Assembly: GCF_000469155.1 (NCBI RefSeq)
Contig: NZ_AWXE01000001.1
Coordinates: 1 to 64,000, forward strand
Direction: 5' to 3'
From: Candidatus Micropelagos thuwalensis
GTDB taxonomy: Bacteria > Pseudomonadota > Alphaproteobacteria > RS24
DNA length: 64,000 bases
In this document: positions 49,109-56,380 of the stretch, in pieces
How positions within the stretch are numbered: the stretch's first letter is position 1
Layout of the letters: every line of letters starts with the position of its first letter
Program-made: the position numbers and the translations under genes
Notes under the pieces: generated by a model
What the model was told of the DNA's origin: nothing
The model's database searches: none
What the model saw: only the letters and a program-made list of their open reading frames with translations

Positions 49109-50155
49109 ATGACGGGGGCTGTCATCTCAGTTGCAAAGACAAATATCATGAGTTGTGAAACTTTAGAACAGTTGTTTGAGGCTGGAGTCGGCAATGATTT
49201 TTTTGGCCCGGAAAGTCCTCATCCATATGTGGTGCTCGAAGCTGAGAATGATGATATTTCATGTGAATTTTCGCGATGGCTTGCTGAACTTCCTTGTGTT
49301 GTCTGTGTTATTTCCAACCAGTTGGAAAAACTCCCCGACCATTTGTCTTACGTTGCTGATGTGGTGGTGGATACAACAACTGACGCTGATTATATCGCGC
49401 AAATCGTGACGAATTATCCTGTTGCGTCTCTGGTGTTAACTCAACATTTGCGGCTCATAGAAAAATTGGATTTTGAAGCGGCATTAACCGCGGAGAGTTT
49501 TGCCTATGCTCTTCTTCAAGGGGGGCGCGAGTTCAAAAATTGGTTGGCAAATAGAGAAACACCAACAGAGTCAAACGTGTCGCTAAGCCCGCTTTTAGTG
49601 ACGCGGGAGGCGCAACACCTCAATCTGAGTTTGAACGCACCTGAAAGACATAATGAAATAGACATTCATTTGCGGGATGCTTTATGTGAAGCCTTCGAAC
49701 TGGCTCTGATAGATGAGACGATTGAAACGCTTTCTCTATCTGCTATTGGCAAAAGCTTCTCTATTGGGGGCGCTTTACCAGAATTCGGACAAGTTGCAGA
49801 CCCGGCAACTGCGCACTGGATTCGCAGCGTCCGTCTCCCAGGGCGGTTACTTGCGCGATTGGTCTGGCGGGATAATCCTGTTCATGTTCGGACATATCTG
49901 AATGGGCCGGCAATTGGCGCAGGGCTGGAACTTGCGGCGTTTGCCCATGAGGTGACGGCACATCCGAAGGCCTGGACACAATTACCTGAAATTAGAATGG
50001 GGCTTATCCCCGGCGCGGGAGGGACGGTGAGCGTATCTCGTCGGATTGGGCGCCACAAGACTGCCTATATGGTTTTAACGGGGAAACGTATTAAAGCAGA
50101 AACCGCTTATAAGTGGGGGCTTATTGATAATATTGAAACGCGTATGGTGACTTAA
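49109..50155 (+). CDS. Enoyl-CoA hydratase/isomerase family protein with an extra N-terminal region
   Basis: A 348-residue protein. The crotonase domain occupies about 160-348, with oxyanion-hole segments FSIGGALPEFG and GPAIGAGLELAAFA and both catalytic glutamates of hydratases, Glu274 (GLELA) and Glu294 (LPEIRMG). The first 155 residues (PCVVCVISNQLEKLP, then AESFAYALLQGGREFKNW) look like a degenerate crotonase-like half and are absent from ordinary 260-residue hydratases. From memory, similar two-part proteins occur in Actinobacteria. No clear ribosome-binding site; ATG 49148 is an alternative start. Probably hydrates a CoA thioester of the cluster substrate. Confidence 0.82.
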   Translation: MTGAVISVAKTNIMSCETLEQLFEAGVGNDFFGPESPHPYVVLEAENDDISCEFSRWLAELPCVVCVISNQLEKLPDHLSYVADVVVDTTTDADYIAQIVTNYPVASLVLTQHLRLIEKLDFEAALTAESFAYALLQGGREFKNWLANRETPTESNVSLSPLLVTREAQHLNLSLNAPERHNEIDIHLRDALCEAFELALIDETIETLSLSAIGKSFSIGGALPEFGQVADPATAHWIRSVRLPGRLLARLVWRDNPVHVRTYLNGPAIGAGLELAAFAHEVTAHPKAWTQLPEIRMGLIPGAGGTVSVSRRIGRHKTAYMVLTGKRIKAETAYKWGLIDNIETRMVT

Positions 50156-50170
50156 TCTGATTGTGAGCGC

Positions 50171-51541
50171 TTAGGATTTATAAACAATCTTGCCGTCAAT
50201 CAGTGTCATATGCACTTTGGCTTTTATAGGGTTTTTAAAAAGTGCATTTCGGCTTTGGTGCATGAGACACAAATCCGCCACACTACCAATTTTAATAATT
50301 CTTTGTATCCGCATATCCGTTGCTTCAGTCGTATATAGCTCAAGCGCTTTCTCAGGAGATAACGCTTCGCCATCATCAAATATTACTGGGCGGTGAATGG
50401 CCGCATGAATTGCTAGCCATGGGTTAAAACTGCCAAAGGGAGCGTCACTTCCGGCAGCAAGGGGTATCTCTTTTTTTTGAAAACTGCCCAGCCGCCAAAG
50501 ATTAGGGTGCATGTCTTTATCAATATCTTGTCGATATGCATGCTCGCGCGCGACTATAAAATTAGGTTGTGTGACCACGCCGATATTGAGTTGCTTAATC
50601 CAGTCCAGCGCATCTTGCGTGACGATAGCGGCATGTTCAATTCTGTCTTTCTTACTCGGACCTGCGGCTTCAATTGCAGCGAGTGTCAACATTAGTTCGG
50701 CATGAGTGACACAATGAGACGCCACACCGCGCCCTTGCGCATGTGCTTCTTGAATTTCTTGGGTCAGCGTTTCAAGAGAAGGCAGGTCATGGTCGTGATA
50801 ATGCAACTTAACATGTCCAATGCTTACCCGATCAGTAGATTTATCTGTTGCGTCACAAAGGGAAGGGCGGCCCATAATAGTCATTCTTAAAGGTGCGCAA
50901 TGTTTTTGATAATTTAAAAAATCTTCGGTTGCGTTTCGGGGTGTAACTTCTGTAACACCCGTAATTCCATAACTCAGTAAGAGGTTGATAAGGTCTGAAA
51001 GGTTTTGAGGGTCAGACATTAGAGCTTCGTGAACAGATGCGTCCGCATCATAGATATGACCTTTATCAAGGATATTGGCATCCAGTGACACGCCTGCTTT
51101 GCCCAGCGCATCTAAGCCTTTCGTGTTGAAAACCCAAAGCCGTCCGCTTCGATGTTGTATCCTAATCGGACAGTCAGGCCCGTTCTTATCCAGCCAGTCA
51201 CGATCAATAATGTTACTCTCTTCATTGCCTTTAAAAGGATAATAGCCGACACCGCGCAGCCATTGTTGCGGTTGATGAGTAGCTGATTTGTGAAGTGCGT
51301 CGGCAAGCTCTTGTTCGGATGACACTTCTGGTGGGCCGCAGCTAAGTGAGTTGAGCGATGCAGCAGTCGCGTTTATGTGAATATGGTGATCGTGAAGTCC
51401 GGGTAGGAGTGCGCCGCCATTGGCATATATGACTTCCTCTCCCTCTTCAGCAATCAAATCAAGGGCAATATCCGTTATCCGCTTTCCCCGAATACGAATG
51501 TCTTGAACCCTGTTTTCCAAATCAACTTTTTTGAAGAGCAT
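50171..51541 (-). CDS. Amidohydrolase family 3 protein
   Basis: A 456-residue metal-dependent hydrolase of the YtcJ-like group. It has the N-terminal metal motif GLHDHHIHINAT (His53, His55), a later SHCVTHAE and the terminal aspartate in GSDAPFGSFNPW. There is no signal peptide. Its start lies 20 bases inside the upstream CoA-transferase gene, so the two are coupled. Members cleave C-N bonds of varied substrates; none is implied here, although a ring-opening or ester-like hydrolysis in the same pathway is possible. Confidence 0.85.
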   Translation of the reverse strand: MLFKKVDLENRVQDIRIRGKRITDIALDLIAEEGEEVIYANGGALLPGLHDHHIHINATAASLNSLSCGPPEVSSEQELADALHKSATHQPQQWLRGVGYYPFKGNEESNIIDRDWLDKNGPDCPIRIQHRSGRLWVFNTKGLDALGKAGVSLDANILDKGHIYDADASVHEALMSDPQNLSDLINLLLSYGITGVTEVTPRNATEDFLNYQKHCAPLRMTIMGRPSLCDATDKSTDRVSIGHVKLHYHDHDLPSLETLTQEIQEAHAQGRGVASHCVTHAELMLTLAAIEAAGPSKKDRIEHAAIVTQDALDWIKQLNIGVVTQPNFIVAREHAYRQDIDKDMHPNLWRLGSFQKKEIPLAAGSDAPFGSFNPWLAIHAAIHRPVIFDDGEALSPEKALELYTTEATDMRIQRIIKIGSVADLCLMHQSRNALFKNPIKAKVHMTLIDGKIVYKS

Positions 51542-52925
51542 CCAGTTTCCTTAGAATTTCTTCATTATGATACCCCGGCGGTGGAGCGGGTTTTGAGGCT
51601 TTCCTGACAGGATACATATTTTCGTCCGACATGTTCAGGATTTTAGTCCATTCGGACGTTCGGCGGATTAAATTATTTTTATTGAAGGCTCTTATCAGTG
51701 GGTCTTGTGATAAAGCAAAACCGAGAACTTGATATAAGGAAAGGTCAATCATCCCACCGCCGTTCATCCAGCAGGCCCATGTTGCCAGCGCGCCGTGCAA
51801 CCCACCTAGCGGGTCGGTTATCGCGTCACCAACAAATAGGGGGCGACCATGGATTATGTCCATGAGTGATGAAAGTCCGGCGGCGACACCGATATCATCA
51901 CCGAAGCCGATTATGTTTTCTGTGGCCGGCCCGTGACCATAAGCTGTTATAGAAAGCCAGACTTTACCTGGTTTTTTTGCGAGGAGAGTCTCGGCGTGAA
52001 TACCCAACTGTCTGAGCGCGCGCGGGCGAGAGGCTTCTATAACAATATCTGCGCATTCAATAAGTTGCAGAAGCTGCTCGCGTCCTTCCTGAGTTGTGAA
52101 ATCGCATGTAAAAGATTTTTTTCCACCATTCATCAAGTCATAAAATTCTTTTTCCCCCTGATCGTCGCTTTTATCTCGTCGCGCGCCATCCAGCCGCTTG
52201 CTCGACTCGACTTTAATGACTTCAGCGCCCAGCATCGCCAAGAGACTCCCAGTCAAAGGGCCAGCCCACAATGATGAGAGATCAACGACGAGCGGGGATA
52301 CTTTAGGTGAAGGATATTGTGATGTTGCCGATGGTGACATGCTAACCCAATTATCAAAAGAGTCGTAATCCGGAAGGGCAACAGCAGAGATTGCAAGACC
52401 TAGGTCTCGACCAAGAGGGATAAGGTCTTGAATTGAAAATTTCTTAAAGGCATTTTCCAATATTTGTTTGTCTGTTGTTATCGGTATCTGCGCGTCGGTG
52501 AGTGCTGGAAGCAAGTCAAAATCTTCATCTCGTGCCAGATTGATTGCCAGATAACCGTTCCGCGCTTCGAAGAAATGACAACTTCCACCTGCTGAAACTT
52601 GTTCTCTGGGGTGGGTGTTGAATAATGCCATGCGCTCCCCAAGCAAGTGTGCTCCATATTCAGGGAGGTTCGTTTTTAATGGGTTGTCCTGTGCAACGCT
52701 TTTCAAGGCAAGGAGCGCACCATCTGCATAATCGGCAAGTGCCGTTGGAATTATTTTGTTGTTGCTAGAAGGATGGGCATGACCTTGCACACCGGAACGC
52801 GCATTATTTATTGCTGGATGTGTTTCAATGAAAGGCACATCAGAAAGAGGTGACAAATTTAAACCCGCCAGCAGGGTATTGGCGTAAGCGATTACGTTCG
52901 TTTTTTCGTTAGGTTGAAAAGCCAT
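51522..52925 (-). CDS. CaiB/BaiF-type CoA-transferase with apparently permuted domain order
   Basis: A 467-residue protein. The normal N-terminal Rossmann half of the family appears only from residue 212 (VVDLSSLWAGPLTGSLLAML, then GAEVIKVESSKRLDGARR). The expected catalytic aspartate is Asp371 (ITDPLGGLHGAL). The first 190 residues (GYLAINLARDEDFDLLPAL, then QDLIPLGRDLGLAISAV) resemble the C-terminal part of ordinary CaiB enzymes. From memory a similar layout exists in Actinobacteria. It overlaps the ligase gene by 17 bases and the amidohydrolase gene by 20. It should move CoA between acids. Confidence 0.82.
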   Translation of the reverse strand: MAFQPNEKTNVIAYANTLLAGLNLSPLSDVPFIETHPAINNARSGVQGHAHPSSNNKIIPTALADYADGALLALKSVAQDNPLKTNLPEYGAHLLGERMALFNTHPREQVSAGGSCHFFEARNGYLAINLARDEDFDLLPALTDAQIPITTDKQILENAFKKFSIQDLIPLGRDLGLAISAVALPDYDSFDNWVSMSPSATSQYPSPKVSPLVVDLSSLWAGPLTGSLLAMLGAEVIKVESSKRLDGARRDKSDDQGEKEFYDLMNGGKKSFTCDFTTQEGREQLLQLIECADIVIEASRPRALRQLGIHAETLLAKKPGKVWLSITAYGHGPATENIIGFGDDIGVAAGLSSLMDIIHGRPLFVGDAITDPLGGLHGALATWACWMNGGGMIDLSLYQVLGFALSQDPLIRAFNKNNLIRRTSEWTKILNMSDENMYPVRKASKPAPPPGYHNEEILRKLDALQKS

Positions 52926-54381
52926 CCCTTAAAACTCTGCGTAGAAGTTTGCCGGTCTCATTATAGGGTAATTCTTCTGTGAATTTGACCTGTGTCGGCA
53001 CACGGCTGGAACGGAGTTGATCTCTAACATGAGTTTTTATGGCCTCAATTTCTGGCGGTGCAGTCATGTCCGTCGGTACAATTACCACGCCAACTGCCTC
53101 ACCCCATTCATCATCAGCGACAGCTACCGCGGCGACATCTTTAATATCCGACATTTCAATCAAAACATCTTCAATCTCGCCAGGGGAAATATTTTCGCCG
53201 CCCCTCACAATAACATCATCTGCCCGCCCGTCTAAGAAGAGATAACCGGCATCATCCAGATAGCCTCTATCGCGCGTCGGGAACCAGCCATTCTCATCCA
53301 ATAAAGACCCACTGCCATGATATTCACCGCTGACTTGGTCGCCGCGAACAAATACATATCCGGCTTCGCCAGCATCGCAAGGTGCATTATTGTCATCGCG
53401 TATTTCCAACTCAACCGCCGGCAGAGGTCTGCCAACTGATGATAAACGCGCCCTTACTGCTGGATCCTCAGACTCGAATGCCTCACGATGATCATCGGGA
53501 TCAAGCAAACAAATGGTAGAGCTGGTTTCAGTTAATCCATACGCATTTGTGAAATTCACATGCGGCATTAGTGACATGGCTTGCTCAATGACGGCATGAG
53601 GCATTTTTCCACCACCATAGGCAATGGCTTGCATGGCTGGGAGGTGAAGCGTTTCATTTTTGCTTGTCACATGCTCGATAATACGCTGAAGCATAGTCGG
53701 AACAAGAAATGCCTGTGAGATATTCTCTTGCATTGCTAATTTTAGCCATGCTTCAGGTGAGAAATTCGGAAGCTGTACCATACGCCGACCAGCATAGACG
53801 GAACTCAGGATAGCCGAGATTCCGGCAATATGATAAGGCGGCACACTGACCAAGGTGCTTTGAGTTTCTTCGGCGCTCATAAATTCAATCGTGCCGAGAA
53901 TATAAGCCATTAGGTTATCATGACGCAAAATAGCAGATTTAGGATCGCCTGTTGTCCCGCTGGTGAAAAGCTCAATCGCGATTCCGCCCTCTTCATCGGG
54001 AGCGAAACCTTCCCATGGTGTGCCAGGTGAGAACACCTGTGCTGGGGTGATAAGGGAAATGCCTTCCACCTCAGGCGCATCATCACTAATTAACAATGCA
54101 GGCGAAACCCTTTTTAGTAATGCCTTAATTTGGTCTTCAGCCAGGCGGTAATTAATCGGCACATAGGGGATACCGCGTAAAGCTGCTGCAAACATGGCAA
54201 CCGGAGCTGCTGCACCTGTCTCAGCCAGATAGGCAAGTTTCTTGGTGTTTTCAAGCTTATCTGCGAGTGCATTTACCGCATCGGCGAGCGCCTGATAAGT
54301 CACTCTTTGAGATCCGCAAACAACGGCTTCCCTGTCCGGCATGCTATCTGCGGCCATCTGAAGGATGAGGTGAATATTCAT
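52909..54381 (-). CDS. AMP-dependent acyl-CoA synthetase (ligase)
   Basis: A 490-residue adenylating enzyme that activates a carboxylic acid as CoA thioester. The P-loop is FTSGTTGDPK (139-148); other motifs are TNAYGLTETSS, the hinge region TRDRGYLDDAGYLFLDGRAD and the terminal lysine Lys478 in NETGKLLRR. The size fits the fatty-acid/steroid-acid ligase group (FadD-like). It is the first of three overlapping genes (ligase, CoA-transferase, amidohydrolase). Substrate is not readable; a steroid or sterol side-chain acid is suggested by neighbours. Confidence 0.92.
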   Translation of the reverse strand: MNIHLILQMAADSMPDREAVVCGSQRVTYQALADAVNALADKLENTKKLAYLAETGAAAPVAMFAAALRGIPYVPINYRLAEDQIKALLKRVSPALLISDDAPEVEGISLITPAQVFSPGTPWEGFAPDEEGGIAIELFTSGTTGDPKSAILRHDNLMAYILGTIEFMSAEETQSTLVSVPPYHIAGISAILSSVYAGRRMVQLPNFSPEAWLKLAMQENISQAFLVPTMLQRIIEHVTSKNETLHLPAMQAIAYGGGKMPHAVIEQAMSLMPHVNFTNAYGLTETSSTICLLDPDDHREAFESEDPAVRARLSSVGRPLPAVELEIRDDNNAPCDAGEAGYVFVRGDQVSGEYHGSGSLLDENGWFPTRDRGYLDDAGYLFLDGRADDVIVRGGENISPGEIEDVLIEMSDIKDVAAVAVADDEWGEAVGVVIVPTDMTAPPEIEAIKTHVRDQLRSSRVPTQVKFTEELPYNETGKLLRRVLRDGFST

Positions 54382-54403
54382 TTAACTTACCGGTTTAATT
54401 AGA

Positions 54404-54709
54404 TTAATCAGAGGAGGGAAGCCGTTTAGCTTGCTTAACCTCTAGGGCGACACCATTCACCGAGACATTCCCTTCGCCGCCGCGCGTGCATAGAAACTCC
54501 AAGGTTTCAGCTTCGTCAACATAGCGTTTGCCGACGAGACTGCCTTCTCCTGCTTCCTCTGTCATGGAAGATTTTTCAGCAGCTTCCTCAGTTTGCATGG
54601 GTAAACCTCCACATGACACATCTAAATCATCTGCCGGTACACGCAGAACCATAATTTGCGTGTCACACACTGCGCTGAAAAGTTTTGTACCTGCTTTAAT
54701 TTGCACCAT
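54404..54709 (-). CDS. Small conserved hypothetical protein with Cys-Gly-Gly motifs
   Basis: 101 residues, no known domain. Three cysteines stand in fixed-looking contexts: SAVCDTQIMVL (Cys15), SCGGLPM (Cys33) and LCTRGGEGN (Cys84). A YVDE segment (GKRYVDEAETLEFL) precedes the last, and the chain ends KRLPSSD. It has no signal peptide or membrane helix. From memory, proteins of this pattern sit next to acyl-CoA ligases in Actinobacteria. Placed between the ligase (22 bp) and the Ltp2-like gene (8 bp), it is clearly part of the operon. A metal-binding or CoA-pathway accessory role is a guess. Confidence 0.75.
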   Translation of the reverse strand: MVQIKAGTKLFSAVCDTQIMVLRVPADDLDVSCGGLPMQTEEAAEKSSMTEEAGEGSLVGKRYVDEAETLEFLCTRGGEGNVSVNGVALEVKQAKRLPSSD

Positions 54710-54717
54710 TTTATTTC

Positions 54718-55875
54718 CTATTTACCTAGAATGGCCCCGGCGACACCCGAAGCGACAAAAGCTGTTTCAACGTTTTGTACCTGATTTGCTGCCGTACCGC
54801 GAATCTGGCGTACGGCCTCAGTGATATTATTCATACCGTGAATATAACCTTCACCAATAAGCCCCCCGTTTGGGCTGAGAGGCGTTTTGCCGTCAAGCTC
54901 CATATTACCATCGGCTATATAATCTTTGGCTTCTCCCGGCCCGCAGTAGCCAAAACCTTCCAGCTGGCGCAGGACTTGTGGTGTGAAGTTATCATATATC
55001 ATGGCAACATCTGTATCCTTTGGCGCAATGCCGGCGTCTTCAATGAGCTTCTCTGTTACACGCTCACTGAAGGGCAAGCCTGTGAGGTCACCTTCGTAAA
55101 AATCTGAGATAATCTCATGGTTAAATAAGAAGGAATATTGCGCCGCGAGTAAGCGAGCAGGTTTCTGTTTCAAGTCTTTGGCTTTATCCATACGCGCTAC
55201 AATAATAGCCACACCACCATCCGACTCCTGACAGCAATCCAGCAAACGAAGCCACGGCTTCACAATCCATCGGCTATTCTGGTGGTCATCGAGTGTAATG
55301 GGTTGGTTATAAAACCATGCATTCGGATTGGTCGCGGCATGCTTACGCATTAGCACGGCGATATTACCTAAATCTTCGCTTGTCACGCCATATTTGCTGA
55401 GATACTGCCCACACGACAGTGCCTCCCATGAAGCGGGTGTCTGAGCGCCAAAAGGAAAGCACCATTCAATAAATGTTGAGCCATTAGCATCGGGGGAAAT
55501 TGAAACTGTCGGTTGACCGAAACGATACTGAGATCTTTCGTTCATGGCACGCCAGATGACCACAACATCACAGACGCCAGACTCAACGGCGTTTTTAGCG
55601 TGATAAAGTGTGGCGGCATTCGCGGCCCCGCCTTGTGGTAGACGAACTGTATAGTTCAGTTCCTTACACCCTACTGAACGTAGAAGGTCAACTTCATCAG
55701 AGTTGTCGATAGTGTAGGTGATGCATCCATCTATTTCTTCGGGATTAATGCCTGCATCTTCGCAGGCGGCAATAACGGCCTCTGCGGCAAGCTGCTGTTC
55801 TGAACGACCTGAATCTTTTGAAAATTCGGTCTGACCAATACCGACAATAGCTGCTTGGTTGTTTGTTTTGGACAT
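54718..55875 (-). CDS. Thiolase-fold protein, Ltp2-like steroid side-chain aldolase
   Basis: A 385-residue SCP-x thiolase-superfamily protein that cannot do thiolase chemistry. The nucleophile loop reads RLPQGGAANAATL with Gln where Cys belongs, and the GHP loop is replaced by GGLIGEGYIHG. Tyr294 (AMIYDNFTP) and Tyr344 (GEGYIHG) fall where, as I recall, the catalytic tyrosines of the Ltp2 retro-aldolase from Thermomonospora lie. Ltp2 cleaves 17-hydroxy-steroid propionyl-CoA to a 17-ketosteroid and propionyl-CoA, working with a DUF35 partner. Such a partner is encoded directly upstream (55 bp). Confidence 0.85.
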   Translation of the reverse strand: MSKTNNQAAIVGIGQTEFSKDSGRSEQQLAAEAVIAACEDAGINPEEIDGCITYTIDNSDEVDLLRSVGCKELNYTVRLPQGGAANAATLYHAKNAVESGVCDVVVIWRAMNERSQYRFGQPTVSISPDANGSTFIEWCFPFGAQTPASWEALSCGQYLSKYGVTSEDLGNIAVLMRKHAATNPNAWFYNQPITLDDHQNSRWIVKPWLRLLDCCQESDGGVAIIVARMDKAKDLKQKPARLLAAQYSFLFNHEIISDFYEGDLTGLPFSERVTEKLIEDAGIAPKDTDVAMIYDNFTPQVLRQLEGFGYCGPGEAKDYIADGNMELDGKTPLSPNGGLIGEGYIHGMNNITEAVRQIRGTAANQVQNVETAFVASGVAGAILGK

Positions 55876-55930
55876 GTTGGTCTTCCTTTAATGTGACTTT
55901 TAAAAAGCGGGTAGGTTGGCGTGTCTACAC

Positions 55931-56344
55931 TTATTCTGAAACGGGTTTAAAGATGGGGACTTTTTTGCCACCAGAGGTATCGGCAAAAGCAACCTGAACA
56001 CGAATACCGGGTTGCATGTCTCCTTCAGCGACCCCTTCAACATTTGAAACAAAGCGCAACCCTTCATCCAGTTCGATGAGGGCGGCTATGGGTGACTCTT
56101 CAAAACCAAAAGCCTGTGGTCTGACCGCAACGCACCAACTGACAACTGTTCCAAGGCCGGATAGCTTTTGGATTTCTTTTTCAGTGGAATGGCATTTGGG
56201 GCACATCGGGCGGGGTGGGTGCCATAAAGTATCGCAGGCTTCCCCTTCACGGGCACAATTAAATTTCTGGGCGACAAACTCCCCACGCTCACATGCTTCC
56301 CAGAAGAAAGCAGTATCAATTCTCAGTATCGGGTCAGGGCGCAT
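55931..56344 (-). CDS. DUF35 OB-fold protein with zinc ribbon, partner of the Ltp2-like aldolase
   Basis: A 137-residue protein. The rubredoxin-like zinc ribbon has Cys30, Cys37, Cys48 and Cys51 (MCPKCHS); an OB-fold follows (GLGTVVSWCVAVRPQAFGFE, then GDMQPGIRVQVAFAD). In actinobacterial steroid degradation the DUF35 part of ChsH2 activates Ltp2. Here it stands alone, without a ChsH-type hydratase domain. ATG 56344 is preferred because AGGAGATTGTG precedes it; GTG one codon earlier is possible. Confidence 0.88.
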   Translation of the reverse strand: MRPDPILRIDTAFFWEACERGEFVAQKFNCAREGEACDTLWHPPRPMCPKCHSTEKEIQKLSGLGTVVSWCVAVRPQAFGFEESPIAALIELDEGLRFVSNVEGVAEGDMQPGIRVQVAFADTSGGKKVPIFKPVSE

Positions 56345-56380
56345 CACAATCTCCTGTTATAATGTTGTTCGCAATTTAAC

